A stretch of 53,079 nt of DNA, from the NCBI RefSeq assembly GCF_003473295.1, contig NZ_QRMP01000028.1:386-53464 (forward strand). Direction: 5' to 3'. The notes under the pieces were generated by a model. It was not told the origin of the DNA. It saw only the letters and a program-made list of their open reading frames with translations, and ran no database searches. This DNA comes from Parabacteroides sp. AM08-6 (GTDB taxonomy: Bacteria > Bacteroidota > Bacteroidia > Bacteroidales > Tannerellaceae). This document shows positions 24,482 through 32,314 of the stretch, in pieces. The stretch's first letter is position 1. Each line of letters begins with the position of its first letter. Both the position numbers and the translations under genes were made by a program.

Positions 24482-25774
24482 ATGAAACGAGCGTTAAATC
24501 TACTCTTTCTTTCTGTTCTGTTGATTTTTGCCGCTAATACGGCAAATGCCCAATCACTGGAAGAAAAATTGGCGGCATTGGAAGGTGTCAGCGGCATTGA
24601 AAAGTTAGAATCCGACCATTACGCAGAGAAATATCTGGTTCGCATCACTCAACAGCTTGACCCGAAGAACCCGGCCGCCGGAACTTTTTCCCAACGTGTG
24701 ATTGTGGGACATGTAGGCTACGACCGACCGACTATTTTGGTTACAGAAGGTTATGGAGCGGCTTATGCGCTGAGTTCCCGCTACCGGGAAGAACTCTCCA
24801 GCTTATTGGATGCTAATCTGATATTCGTAGAATATCGCTATTTCCTTGAGTCTACGCCTGAGCCGTGCAACTGGGATTATCTGACTGCGGAAAACTCGGC
24901 TTACGATTTACATCGTGTCAATCAGACATTCCGGCAGTTATATAGCGGTAAATGGATTAGTACCGGTATTAGTAAGGGAGGACAGACTACCTGTCTTTAC
25001 CGGGCTTATTTCCCGGATGATGTCGATTTCTCCGTTCCTTATGTCGCTCCGTTGAATAGGAGTGTGGAAGATGGACGTCACGAACCGTTTCTTCGTAAAG
25101 TAGGAACCAAGGCAGAGCGCAAAAAGATTGAGGCGTTCCAACTGGAGGTGTTGAGACGCAAAGAGGAAATAGTGCCTTCTCTGGAACGTTTTTGTAAAGA
25201 TAAAGGATTGTCATTCCGTATTTCGATGCCTGAAGTACTCGATTATTGTGTACTGGAATATCCGTTCGCGTTTTGGCAATGGGGGACTTCTGTAAGGAGA
25301 ATTCCTTCTTTGTCGTCGGATACGGAAACCTTGTTTTCTCATTTGATGGATATCAGTAGTCCTGATTATTTTGCCGAAAACCAGCCGAATGTTTCTTTCT
25401 TTGTCCAGGCTACCCGCGAATTGGGTTATTATGGCTATGATACAAAGCCCTTTAAAGAGTATCTGACGATAGATAGCAGTGAGGGGTATCTGAACCGGAT
25501 TATGTTGCCCCGCGAATTGGTAGATAAAATTGAGTTTCGTCCGGAATTATATAATAAAGTGTATAATTTCTTGAAAGAGAATGATCCGAAAATGATATTC
25601 ATCTATGGCGAGATAGACCCGTGGAGTGCCACGCATGTCCCTGTTTTTCGAAGAAAAGTGAACGAACAGGTGTATTTCCAACCGGGTGGTAGCCATCTTT
25701 CTCGTATCGGCAATATGCCGGAAGATCTGAAAGAGAAGATATTGACGCAAATTAATAAATGGTTGGCGGAATAA
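24482..25774 (+). CDS. exported serine peptidase of the S37 / PS-10 type
   Basis: A 430-residue alpha/beta-hydrolase with a signal peptide (about 1-23, ending NTANAQ). The nucleophile is Ser164 in GISKGG, the acid is probably the Asp of YGEIDPWSAT, and the base is His in GGSHLSRI. The order and spacing are those of the S28/S37 group, which includes tripeptidyl and prolyl aminopeptidases. It probably trims peptides in the periplasm or outside. The frame extends upstream to 24332 through the end of the deacetylase gene, but the ATG at 24482 gives the signal peptide. It is 43 bp after the deacetylase and may share its transcript. Confidence 0.85.
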   Translation: MKRALNLLFLSVLLIFAANTANAQSLEEKLAALEGVSGIEKLESDHYAEKYLVRITQQLDPKNPAAGTFSQRVIVGHVGYDRPTILVTEGYGAAYALSSRYREELSSLLDANLIFVEYRYFLESTPEPCNWDYLTAENSAYDLHRVNQTFRQLYSGKWISTGISKGGQTTCLYRAYFPDDVDFSVPYVAPLNRSVEDGRHEPFLRKVGTKAERKKIEAFQLEVLRRKEEIVPSLERFCKDKGLSFRISMPEVLDYCVLEYPFAFWQWGTSVRRIPSLSSDTETLFSHLMDISSPDYFAENQPNVSFFVQATRELGYYGYDTKPFKEYLTIDSSEGYLNRIMLPRELVDKIEFRPELYNKVYNFLKENDPKMIFIYGEIDPWSATHVPVFRRKVNEQVYFQPGGSHLSRIGNMPEDLKEKILTQINKWLAE

Positions 25775-25786
25775 CCTCCCTGTTTT

Positions 25787-26971
25787 TTATTTATACACTG
25801 CCTTATACCATTTCAAGTGTTCTTGGTACCAAGCATTTATTTTCGGATAGTTCTCCGCGGGAACGTAGACGGAAAGGCCGCTACATCTGTTGATGGGAAA
25901 AGATTGCTGGGGATTCCCGAAATAAGCGGTTTCCGTATGTGCTTCATAAATAATTGCATTTTTCATACCGGCAGTGAAGCGTGTATATTGTTCTGGGGTT
26001 GCCAGTTGAGAGATAAAATCGTTGAAGTCATACAAAAGAACCGGGTTGTATGAGCCGGATTTGTATAAGTATTCAAGTCTTTGCATGGATGCAGACGAGC
26101 GGTCCAAACCATAGAGGTCATCTTCGCTTTTATCCGACAGTATTTCTTTAACAATGTTTGCCAGATTGTCGAGCTCACTGGTTTTGACCAAAGATACGGT
26201 AGCTGTCCGATAATCGCCGCTCATCACGTTATAATAGTTGTAGAACGCTTCTCCGGCTTTATCCAACTGGGCTGTTTCTGTGAAGAAATAAGGCATTATT
26301 ACGCTATATGGCCAACCGGTTCCCATTGTTTCTGTAGGAGATGCCAGTATATAATCTGCTTTATCTTTAAGTTCGTAAGCACATTCTATATTTGCCATAT
26401 AGCAGGCATCGAATAAAATAAAATCGAAGAAGTGGTCCGGTATTCCTTGTGCTAACTGGTCAATCTCCATCCAATTGCTGCCGTCTTGTCCGAATGCTCT
26501 GAGCATAGAATTCAGGTTGGATGGAAACCAACTTGTCCCATGGCTCCATAGGACAAGGCCATAACTGTCTGCCGGTGCCAATGTTACGGCATCCCGGATA
26601 ATACTTTGCATGATTTCCGGGTCAACAGCATTTTGACTGTCGTAGGTCTTTATCGTATGTTCTTCTATATAACCTTTCAATACGTCGGATTGATTGATGT
26701 TTTCTTTTGTTTCTTCAATACGAAGGAGGCGGGGAAGTTCATTTCTTTGTGCATAGTAAACAAGCAAGTTCCCTCCGTTCAGGTTCTTATCGGATGCGCT
26801 CTCAATCATACTTTTCAGATTGCCTGTAGCAAATGAACTCAGGCTGTTATTGGCTATTATGTAGGCCAATACCGTGCGTTTTGGCTTGACTTCCGGTTCG
26901 TTATTCTCTTTCGAACAACCGGCTAAACCCAGGCAAAGAGTGAAAAGGAAAATGATAAATTTGAACTTCAT
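25787..26971 (-). CDS. clostripain-family (C11) cysteine peptidase lipoprotein
   Basis: A 394-residue protein with a lipoprotein signal (LGLAGC, Cys19). The C11 catalytic pair is His144 in LWSHGT and Cys190 in FDACYM, each after a hydrophobic strand as in the caspase-like fold. C11 peptidases cut after Arg or Lys and are commonly exported by gut Bacteroidales. It is convergent with the S37 gene, with only 12 bp between stops. The promoter is at 27012-27005. Confidence 0.9.
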   Translation of the reverse strand: MKFKFIIFLFTLCLGLAGCSKENNEPEVKPKRTVLAYIIANNSLSSFATGNLKSMIESASDKNLNGGNLLVYYAQRNELPRLLRIEETKENINQSDVLKGYIEEHTIKTYDSQNAVDPEIMQSIIRDAVTLAPADSYGLVLWSHGTSWFPSNLNSMLRAFGQDGSNWMEIDQLAQGIPDHFFDFILFDACYMANIECAYELKDKADYILASPTETMGTGWPYSVIMPYFFTETAQLDKAGEAFYNYYNVMSGDYRTATVSLVKTSELDNLANIVKEILSDKSEDDLYGLDRSSASMQRLEYLYKSGSYNPVLLYDFNDFISQLATPEQYTRFTAGMKNAIIYEAHTETAYFGNPQQSFPINRCSGLSVYVPAENYPKINAWYQEHLKWYKAVYK

Positions 26972-27004
26972 GCTTACCTTAATGATTGATTAATAGATGT
27001 TTTG

Positions 27005-27012
27005 CAAAGATA
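27005..27012 (-). promoter_or_regulatory. -7 box of the C11 peptidase gene
   Basis: TATCTTTG on the minus strand, perfect, 33 bp before the ATG. It lies 65 bp from the divergent DUF3575 box. Confidence 0.55.
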
Positions 27013-27040
27013 GTGTTTTCTTGCTCCGACAGATGTATTT

Positions 27041-27084
27041 TCTATCGATTTTGTCTATATATCTATAGATTTTACATATATTTG
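27041..27084 (+). promoter_or_regulatory. promoter of DUF3575-DUF3868 with two upstream direct repeats
   Basis: The -7 box is TATATTTG at 27077-27084. Just upstream are TCTATCGATTTT (27041-27052) and TCTATAGATTTT (27062-27073). They match at 11 of 12 bases, are 21 bp apart (two helical turns), and end 3 bp before the -7 box. This is the geometry of an activator site such as those of LytTR or response-regulator dimers. Confidence 0.5.
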
Positions 27085-27125
27085 TATCTTCAATATAATT
27101 GGTTTCGCATGTATCCGTAATGCCT

Positions 27126-27686
27126 ATGAATAAAATATTTCTTGTCATTATCTTTTGTGTTTGTCTGGGATTGAATGCAAAGGCCCAAGTGATAGCTGTT
27201 AAAACAAACGTATTGTATGATGCGACTACAACGTTCAATTTGGGGGCTGAAGTCGCGTTTAATAAACATTTGTCGCTCGACATCTCCGGGAATTATAATC
27301 CGTGGACGTTTAACGATGATAAATCTATTAAACATTGGTCGGTGCAGCCTGAATTCCGCTATTGGATACATGAACGCTTCAACGGGCATTTTTTAGGAGT
27401 GCATGGCTTGTACGCTGACTACGATGTGGCGGGACAGAGTATTTTGAATGTGATGAAGTCCGGTTATGCTTATGACGGCAATGCTTACGGAGGTGGTATT
27501 TCGTACGGTTATCAGCTTTATTTGTCGCCGCATTGGAATATCGAGTTTACGGCGGGAGTAGGATATGTCTATTTTTCGTATGACAAAAAGCCTTTCCCGA
27601 CGGGTGGAGAAGTGATTGGCCGGTATCGGAATAATTATTTCGGGCCGACAAAATTGGGTATCAGTATTATGTATATTATCAAGTAG
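27126..27686 (+). CDS. DUF3575 fimbria-associated outer-membrane protein
   Basis: A 186-residue protein with a signal peptide (NKIFLVIIFCVCLGLNAKAQ) and a small beta-barrel pattern: IAVKTNVLYDATTTFNLGAE, NYNPWTFNDDKSIKHWSVQP, FNGHFLGVHGLYADYDV, GGGISYGYQLYL. This is the DUF3575 family, usually encoded at Bacteroidales type V fimbrial loci beside DUF3868. It may help assemble or anchor fimbriae. The first ATG at 27120 is possible, but the start at 27126 gives the normal signal peptide. The next gene begins 6 bp after it. Confidence 0.85.
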   Translation: MNKIFLVIIFCVCLGLNAKAQVIAVKTNVLYDATTTFNLGAEVAFNKHLSLDISGNYNPWTFNDDKSIKHWSVQPEFRYWIHERFNGHFLGVHGLYADYDVAGQSILNVMKSGYAYDGNAYGGGISYGYQLYLSPHWNIEFTAGVGYVYFSYDKKPFPTGGEVIGRYRNNYFGPTKLGISIMYIIK

Positions 27687-27692
27687 AAAGCG

Positions 27693-28211
27693 ATGAGAAC
27701 AATTACTTATACTATTCTGTCCCTGCTTGTTTCCTGGGTTTGTTTGGCACAGGTGGAGATTTATAATTTCAGTGGTTCCGTATTGATTAAGGATAATCGT
27801 ATCAGTCAGTTGCAGGGTAATAAGCTTTCATTGGACTGGACGTTTGATTTATGCGGATTGTCGGTTGGGCGGTATGAAACGTTGTCGATAATCCCGATGT
27901 TGCAGTCCGGACAAGATTCTTTGTTGCTGCAACCGATTGTAATTAATGGAGCTAATAAGCAAAAGATGTATCAGCGTACGCTTGCCTTTCACGGGAAAGA
28001 AGTTGCGGATGCCGGTGCTTATGTCGTGTTGTCTAACGAATCGGATTTGATGCGCCGGTTTTTTTATCGAAAAGATATTCCTTATGCCACGTGGATGAAG
28101 GGGTGTAAGTTCATTTTGGTTGGCATTTTGAAGGATTACGACGGCAATGTTATCCAGCGTTTTACGGATGTGTTGACGGAAGATTTCAAAGTAGAAGAAG
28201 CGGGGCTTTAG
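27693..28211 (+). CDS. short DUF3868 protein (fimbrial locus), lacking the usual C-terminal domain
   Basis: A 172-residue exported protein (signal peptide to about residue 20, VCLAQ). The body has the DUF3868 features: a strand-rich start, NKLSLDWTFDLCGLSVG, a LLLQPIVINGANKQKMYQRT block, and YATWMKGCKFILVG. As I know the family, most members are two to three times longer, with an OmpA-like C-terminal part. Here the gene stops cleanly after the DUF3868 domain and nothing resembling OmpA follows. It pairs with DUF3575 in a two-gene operon and is followed by a 44-bp palindrome. Confidence 0.75.
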   Translation: MRTITYTILSLLVSWVCLAQVEIYNFSGSVLIKDNRISQLQGNKLSLDWTFDLCGLSVGRYETLSIIPMLQSGQDSLLLQPIVINGANKQKMYQRTLAFHGKEVADAGAYVVLSNESDLMRRFFYRKDIPYATWMKGCKFILVGILKDYDGNVIQRFTDVLTEDFKVEEAGL

Positions 28212-28299
28212 TAAAACGCTCCTTTGCTAAACCCAAAATGCTCCCATAGTAATCCCAATTTTCATTCGAGCCTTTATACTTACAACATATATTGAAACT

Positions 28300-28343
28300 A
28301 AAAAAGACAATTATTGAAAGTACTTTCAATAATTGTCTTTTTT
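28300..28343. terminator. 44-bp perfect palindrome, bidirectional terminator
   Basis: The 22-bp arms (28300-28321 and 28322-28343) are perfect reverse complements with no spacer. They begin AAAAAAGACAA and meet at a central GTAC. A and T runs at the ends make it a terminator for both the DUF3868 gene (rightward) and the fimbrillin operon (leftward). Confidence 0.8.
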
Positions 28344-28428
28344 GTTTTCCATGTTATGGATAATAAATTTGCTTGGGTGAAAATCCTAAAAAGGGAGTAA
28401 GCTTCTTTGATGATGTAAAGCTCCTTTT

Positions 28429-29331
28429 TCAGAAAAATACAGTTTCGTTGCTGCTACCTCCATCAAGCCAAGGCCTGATTTGTCCGGAGATACTAATATC
28501 TTTCGCTTGAATGGTGAATTCAAACGTTTGTTTTTTCCCGGTTTCGAATGCTTTGGATGATTCAATCCGGTAGTCTTTTCCACTTAAATGAATGATAAAT
28601 ACCGGTTTTTCGATTGGACAAAGCAAGCAATCTGTCAGGATTGTCGTTTCTTCCGAAGATATTGTTGTGGTTAAGCCTTCAATAAGAGGGAAAGGAGAGG
28701 CTAAAGCAGTTTGTGTTAGTTGGCCGGTTTGTATATTTAGTTCTGCTGTTGGTGCATAGTTTTCAAGGGATATGCTTTGTAGTGTCATATCCTCCTTAAT
28801 ATCATTTGCTTTTTTGAATTTTAGAGTAATGGCGGATAGAATATGATTGAATTGCAGATTTATGTTTGATTCAGTCGATACTTTTCCTCGGTTTAATACA
28901 GGTGTAGCCCACATGATATCTTCTTGTTCGTTCAGGTTGAACGAAATCTTTTGTGGGCTGTTGATGGATGTTGTATAAGGATAATAGGCATAAAAATTTA
29001 ACAAGGTATCCGGATTAATGGGGTAATGTGCATCAATGGAAGGAATAAGCTCTTCGCTTCCTGTTTCCTTTGTGTATTTCGCGTTATTCAAATCGTCACG
29101 AAGAGTCGTGTTTGTATCTCCATCTTTTTGATGATGCCCCCAGGCATAGATGCCGATTTCGGAATTATCGGGAAAAGAGGTCTCGGTGATAATGGATTTA
29201 GAAGGGAGGGCTTGGATTCGGGAGGAGAAACGAATATTGATGGGCGCATTATTGGATAAATCAGTATTGTCCATGCTTGTACAACAAAGATTAAAAAGAA
29301 ATAGAATTATAATGTATCTCTTGTGAATCAT
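28429..29331 (-). CDS. fimbrillin-family (Mfa-like) lipoprotein, minor or tip subunit
   Basis: A 300-residue protein with a lipoprotein signal (ILFLFNLCC, Cys15 or 16). The N-terminal region NTDLSNNAPINIRFSSRIQA is followed by a fimbrillin pattern: EIGIYAWG, LNFYAYYPYT, FNLNEQEDIMWATP, and NLQFNHILSAITLKFK. The last is the conserved F-x-H-x-L block of FimA/Mfa-like subunits. It is the third gene of the leftward fimbrial operon, 95 bp after the preceding fimbrillin. An upstream in-frame ATG at 29358 is not preferred because the signal begins with MIHKRYIII at 29331. Confidence 0.85.
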   Translation of the reverse strand: MIHKRYIIILFLFNLCCTSMDNTDLSNNAPINIRFSSRIQALPSKSIITETSFPDNSEIGIYAWGHHQKDGDTNTTLRDDLNNAKYTKETGSEELIPSIDAHYPINPDTLLNFYAYYPYTTSINSPQKISFNLNEQEDIMWATPVLNRGKVSTESNINLQFNHILSAITLKFKKANDIKEDMTLQSISLENYAPTAELNIQTGQLTQTALASPFPLIEGLTTTISSEETTILTDCLLCPIEKPVFIIHLSGKDYRIESSKAFETGKKQTFEFTIQAKDISISGQIRPWLDGGSSNETVFF

Positions 29332-29426
29332 ACTTTGAGAGGTGGATTTTAGTGACAATGAAAATGGGGTGTATTATTTGTTTTTGGAAGAAAAATAATA
29401 CACCCCTGTTGTTGTACGAAGAAATA

Positions 29427-30377
29427 TTAGTCGATGGTTCCTGTTCCTGTGTTTGTACCGTCAGTTTTCCATCCGGTCAATGTTGCTGCTGGCTCGATTG
29501 CAGTTGCACTAAATGTTAGTTCAATTTTATGTGCACTTCCGGCTATGGCTGTACTATTCATTGTAACGGTTACTTCTCTATCTGTTACTTTATCTGTGGT
29601 TACTAATAAAGTGTACGTAGCTGCAGGCTGTAACATCACATAACCGACAGTTGTAAAATTGCTACTTATGGCAGCGCTGCTAATTGGAGTATCTGTTCCT
29701 GTACTGAATACATCAAAAGTTGCCTTATCTGTTGTATTAGCCCAATTTAAAGTAGTTACTTTGGCACTCGTAAAAGTCATGCTGGGTTTTGTTAGTGCAT
29801 CTTTTACTTTTATAGATTTAATAGTTGTGCCAAAAGTCTGAGTTGCAGCAGCATCACCCTTGACCTCTATTTGCAATTGTGTTAGTAAATGCTCAAAAGC
29901 TAATGCACCTACCGGTGTGTTTTTTGATCCACTAACAGCTTGTGCTACTATAATATCTTTGGAACCATCTATAGTCCATGTTACGGAACCGGCTGTTGTA
30001 TTATCCCCTTCGGGGCTATATGCTAACAAGTGAGATTTATTTGTTTCATCCGCATTATAGTATAAAGAAGTAGTTCCTGTAAAGTCAACACTACCTGTTG
30101 TTTTTAAGGTTGGAGTAGAGGCTACTGAAGTAATCGCTGTCCATACAGCTTCTGCGGCATCCGGTGCTGTCACAATTTGCAATCTGACATCTTTTGTAGG
30201 ATGGCTACTAGCATCGCTTTCAATAGGAGCTTTTGTTGTTACCACTCCTGCATTCAGCTTAATTTCCACCTTTTCATTATTACCGTTCGGATTAGCACCG
30301 TCTATTAAGTCGCTTTCTTTGCTGCAGCTGCAGAATATGCTTGCTATAGCAAGCATGCTGATTGTTAGATTTTTCAT
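29427..30377 (-). CDS. fimbrillin-family lipoprotein, probable structural subunit
   Basis: A 316-residue protein with lipobox IASIFCSC and a Thr/Ala/Ser-rich, strand-rich body typical of fimbrillins. A start-proximal NAGVVTTKAPI may be the site where an Arg/Lys protease removes the N-terminal strand before donor-strand polymerisation. The block ALAFEHLLTQLQIEVKG is the F-x-H-x-L fimbrillin motif. The composition is markedly more Thr-rich than its neighbours, as expected of a surface-exposed shaft subunit. It follows the DUF5119 gene by 42 bp and precedes a second fimbrillin. Confidence 0.85.
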   Translation of the reverse strand: MKNLTISMLAIASIFCSCSKESDLIDGANPNGNNEKVEIKLNAGVVTTKAPIESDASSHPTKDVRLQIVTAPDAAEAVWTAITSVASTPTLKTTGSVDFTGTTSLYYNADETNKSHLLAYSPEGDNTTAGSVTWTIDGSKDIIVAQAVSGSKNTPVGALAFEHLLTQLQIEVKGDAAATQTFGTTIKSIKVKDALTKPSMTFTSAKVTTLNWANTTDKATFDVFSTGTDTPISSAAISSNFTTVGYVMLQPAATYTLLVTTDKVTDREVTVTMNSTAIAGSAHKIELTFSATAIEPAATLTGWKTDGTNTGTGTID

Positions 30378-30419
30378 GTTGTAAAATTTATTTTGTTAAT
30401 AATATTGTTTTATAATTGT

Positions 30420-31322
30420 TTATTCAATCGTGAGCTTGTCTCCCGGTGCTACTTTCCATTGTTTGACATTTACAGTGAAGGCTATGCCTTTAGCGACGGT
30501 GGCTTCAATGGAGACATCTATGGTACTACCTTCGGTTTCTTCGATGGAATTACCTAAATCGATGGCGGTGGATGCCGTACTTCCGTCGGTGAGGGTAAAG
30601 TCCAATTTCACTTCATGCGATGATATGACCGGAGGTGTTTCTCCTTCTTCTGTCGGTTTCCCAAGCATTAGAATATTTGCGTCTACTCCTTCCTCTGAAG
30701 TTGTAGTTTGAAAAGGTATTTCAGTGGTAGCTTCCGGTAAAACTTCTTGTTTGCTTAGGTTTATAGTTGTTGCCATGCCACTTATCGACCCTTTACACTC
30801 GGTGATGTGCTCCATCCCATCCACCTTGATATGGATGGATACTTTGCGCGTCAGCGGAACTGGGATAAATTCTATCGGACTGTTTTCGCCAGCTTTCACT
30901 ATCAGCTCTTCGTTCACGATGCCATATAGAGGAATATCACCGGAGTGCTCGATGTTTTTAGATTTTGTTTCCGGGATATAGGCCTCTGCCGTTTCAAATT
31001 TATTTGTATTCCGGAATGCTATGTTGTCTGCATCGCAGTTGAATATTAAAACTTTGTATCGTGCCGGAGGTAATGTAAAACTCATTCCGTCCGCATCATC
31101 GTCCATCTGGATAACAGAACCGCTTTCAATCGGATAAAAGCAATACCGTAAATGTTGAGGAGCAGAGGTTTCGGATAATACATTATTCCAATTGAAAGAA
31201 TAATAGACATTTCCTTGTAATTGCTCTTCTTCCCCTTTTTCGTCGGTGCACTTAATCATACTTACAACGATGATTAATGTCATAAAGACAATGCCTGCCG
31301 ATAAAAAACTTTTACTGTCCAT
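30420..31322 (-). CDS. DUF5119 lipoprotein, likely fimbrial anchor
   Basis: A 300-residue protein with a hydrophobic start ending at Cys25 (VSMIKC, a weak lipobox). The body is beta-rich: LQGNVYYSFNWNN, FYPIESGSVIQMDDDADGM, KVLIFNCDADNIAFRN, FIPVPLTRKVSIHIKVDG. This is the DUF5119 family, which accompanies fimbrillins and resembles the FimB/Mfa2 anchor layout. It is the first gene of the leftward operon, with a promoter at 31377-31370 and a 19-bp palindrome over the transcription start. Confidence 0.8.
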   Translation of the reverse strand: MDSKSFLSAGIVFMTLIIVVSMIKCTDEKGEEEQLQGNVYYSFNWNNVLSETSAPQHLRYCFYPIESGSVIQMDDDADGMSFTLPPARYKVLIFNCDADNIAFRNTNKFETAEAYIPETKSKNIEHSGDIPLYGIVNEELIVKAGENSPIEFIPVPLTRKVSIHIKVDGMEHITECKGSISGMATTINLSKQEVLPEATTEIPFQTTTSEEGVDANILMLGKPTEEGETPPVISSHEVKLDFTLTDGSTASTAIDLGNSIEETEGSTIDVSIEATVAKGIAFTVNVKQWKVAPGDKLTIE

Positions 31323-31344
31323 ACTGATTAATTAGCCGTTGATA

Positions 31345-31377
31345 ATCAAATAACTTATTTGATACAGTGCAAAAATA
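31345..31377 (-). promoter_or_regulatory. promoter of the fimbrillin operon with palindrome at the start site
   Basis: The minus-strand -7 box is TATTTTTG at 31377-31370. It is followed, over the expected start site, by ATCAAATAA-C-TTATTTGAT (31345-31363), a palindrome with 9-bp arms. This is a candidate operator for a repressor or a nested hairpin in the leader. Confidence 0.5.
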
Positions 31378-31448
31378 ATCTGAATGGAGACAGGATAAAT
31401 TGCGTTATTTAATCAAAGAGTTGTAAAAACTGTGACAGTTGTTGATTT

Positions 31449-32300
31449 TTATACATTTTCTTTGCTTTCAGTACGAATAGCACGAGGAGATTTGCCGAAA
31501 TTAGCCCGGCAGAAGTGGGAAAAGTTGGAAAGGGACTCGAAACCGAATTTGTAACAGATTTCGGAAATACTTATTTGAGTTGTAGTCAGGTCGGCATAAA
31601 TATCCTGGGATTTCTTTTTTACCATCCATTGATAGGCCGGTTCACCAAACGTCTCTTTGAACAGCCGGCGGAAGGTTGGAGTACTGTAACCTCCCAACTG
31701 GGCAAATGTTTCCACATCTTTTGCCTTCAGATAATTTTGCATGACGAAATAACGGAATGTTTTACTATACCTATATATAGGTGCATAGAATGCGGCTATA
31801 TCCTTAATCGGGTAATAGCAATTCAGCAAAAAATATAATTCAGTTTGTTTGGCCTGTAGAAATTCGGCACAGAGCAGTTCGTTATTCAGATACATTTTCA
31901 ACCCGTTGATAAAAAGGCGGAGTGGAAAATACATATCCATAACAGTTGATGAGAGTGTGGAATCTTTCGCCAGTTCGAGTCCCTTTTTAAAACGGTCGCC
32001 ACAGATTGTCTGAGGAGTTTCGAAAAGATATAAGATACATTCCGTTGCTTCGAGAATATGGAATTCCACCCGTGAACCGATGGGTTGCATGATAAATTGT
32101 CCGTCATGGAAAACCGTGCCCGGATGTTCTTCGCTATCCACTTGTACACGTCCCGATACCAGAAAATATATAGTATTCTGTGAGCAGCGTTCACGTGGAA
32201 TGAGCATGCCTTTCGGGTAGGAACGGTATTTGAACAGCTGCTTCTGATAATGTGGGCATGAAGCGCAATCCGTATATTTTTGGCAGAAAACTTCTGTCAT
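31449..32300 (-). CDS. AraC-family transcriptional regulator
   Basis: A 283-residue protein with an N-terminal cupin-like sensor (about 35-120) and a C-terminal pair of helix-turn-helix motifs: VETFAQLGGYSTPTFRRLFK and ISISEICYKFGFESLSNFSH, followed by CRANFGKSPRAIR. The start is Cys-rich (EVFCQKYTDCASCPHYQ), a possible redox or metal site. It lies directly upstream of the fimbrillin operon on the same strand, so it probably controls fimbriae, and 14 bp after the GH10-like gene, so it may be co-transcribed with that gene. Confidence 0.88.
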   Translation of the reverse strand: MTEVFCQKYTDCASCPHYQKQLFKYRSYPKGMLIPRERCSQNTIYFLVSGRVQVDSEEHPGTVFHDGQFIMQPIGSRVEFHILEATECILYLFETPQTICGDRFKKGLELAKDSTLSSTVMDMYFPLRLFINGLKMYLNNELLCAEFLQAKQTELYFLLNCYYPIKDIAAFYAPIYRYSKTFRYFVMQNYLKAKDVETFAQLGGYSTPTFRRLFKETFGEPAYQWMVKKKSQDIYADLTTTQISISEICYKFGFESLSNFSHFCRANFGKSPRAIRTESKENV

Positions 32301-32314
32301 GGGATAATCCGGAC

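Noticed and set aside
31428..31440. AACTGT-G-ACAGTT as a terminator of the AraC gene
   Set aside because: The stem is short with a one-base loop and weak T-run; it may contribute to termination but is not strong enough to list.
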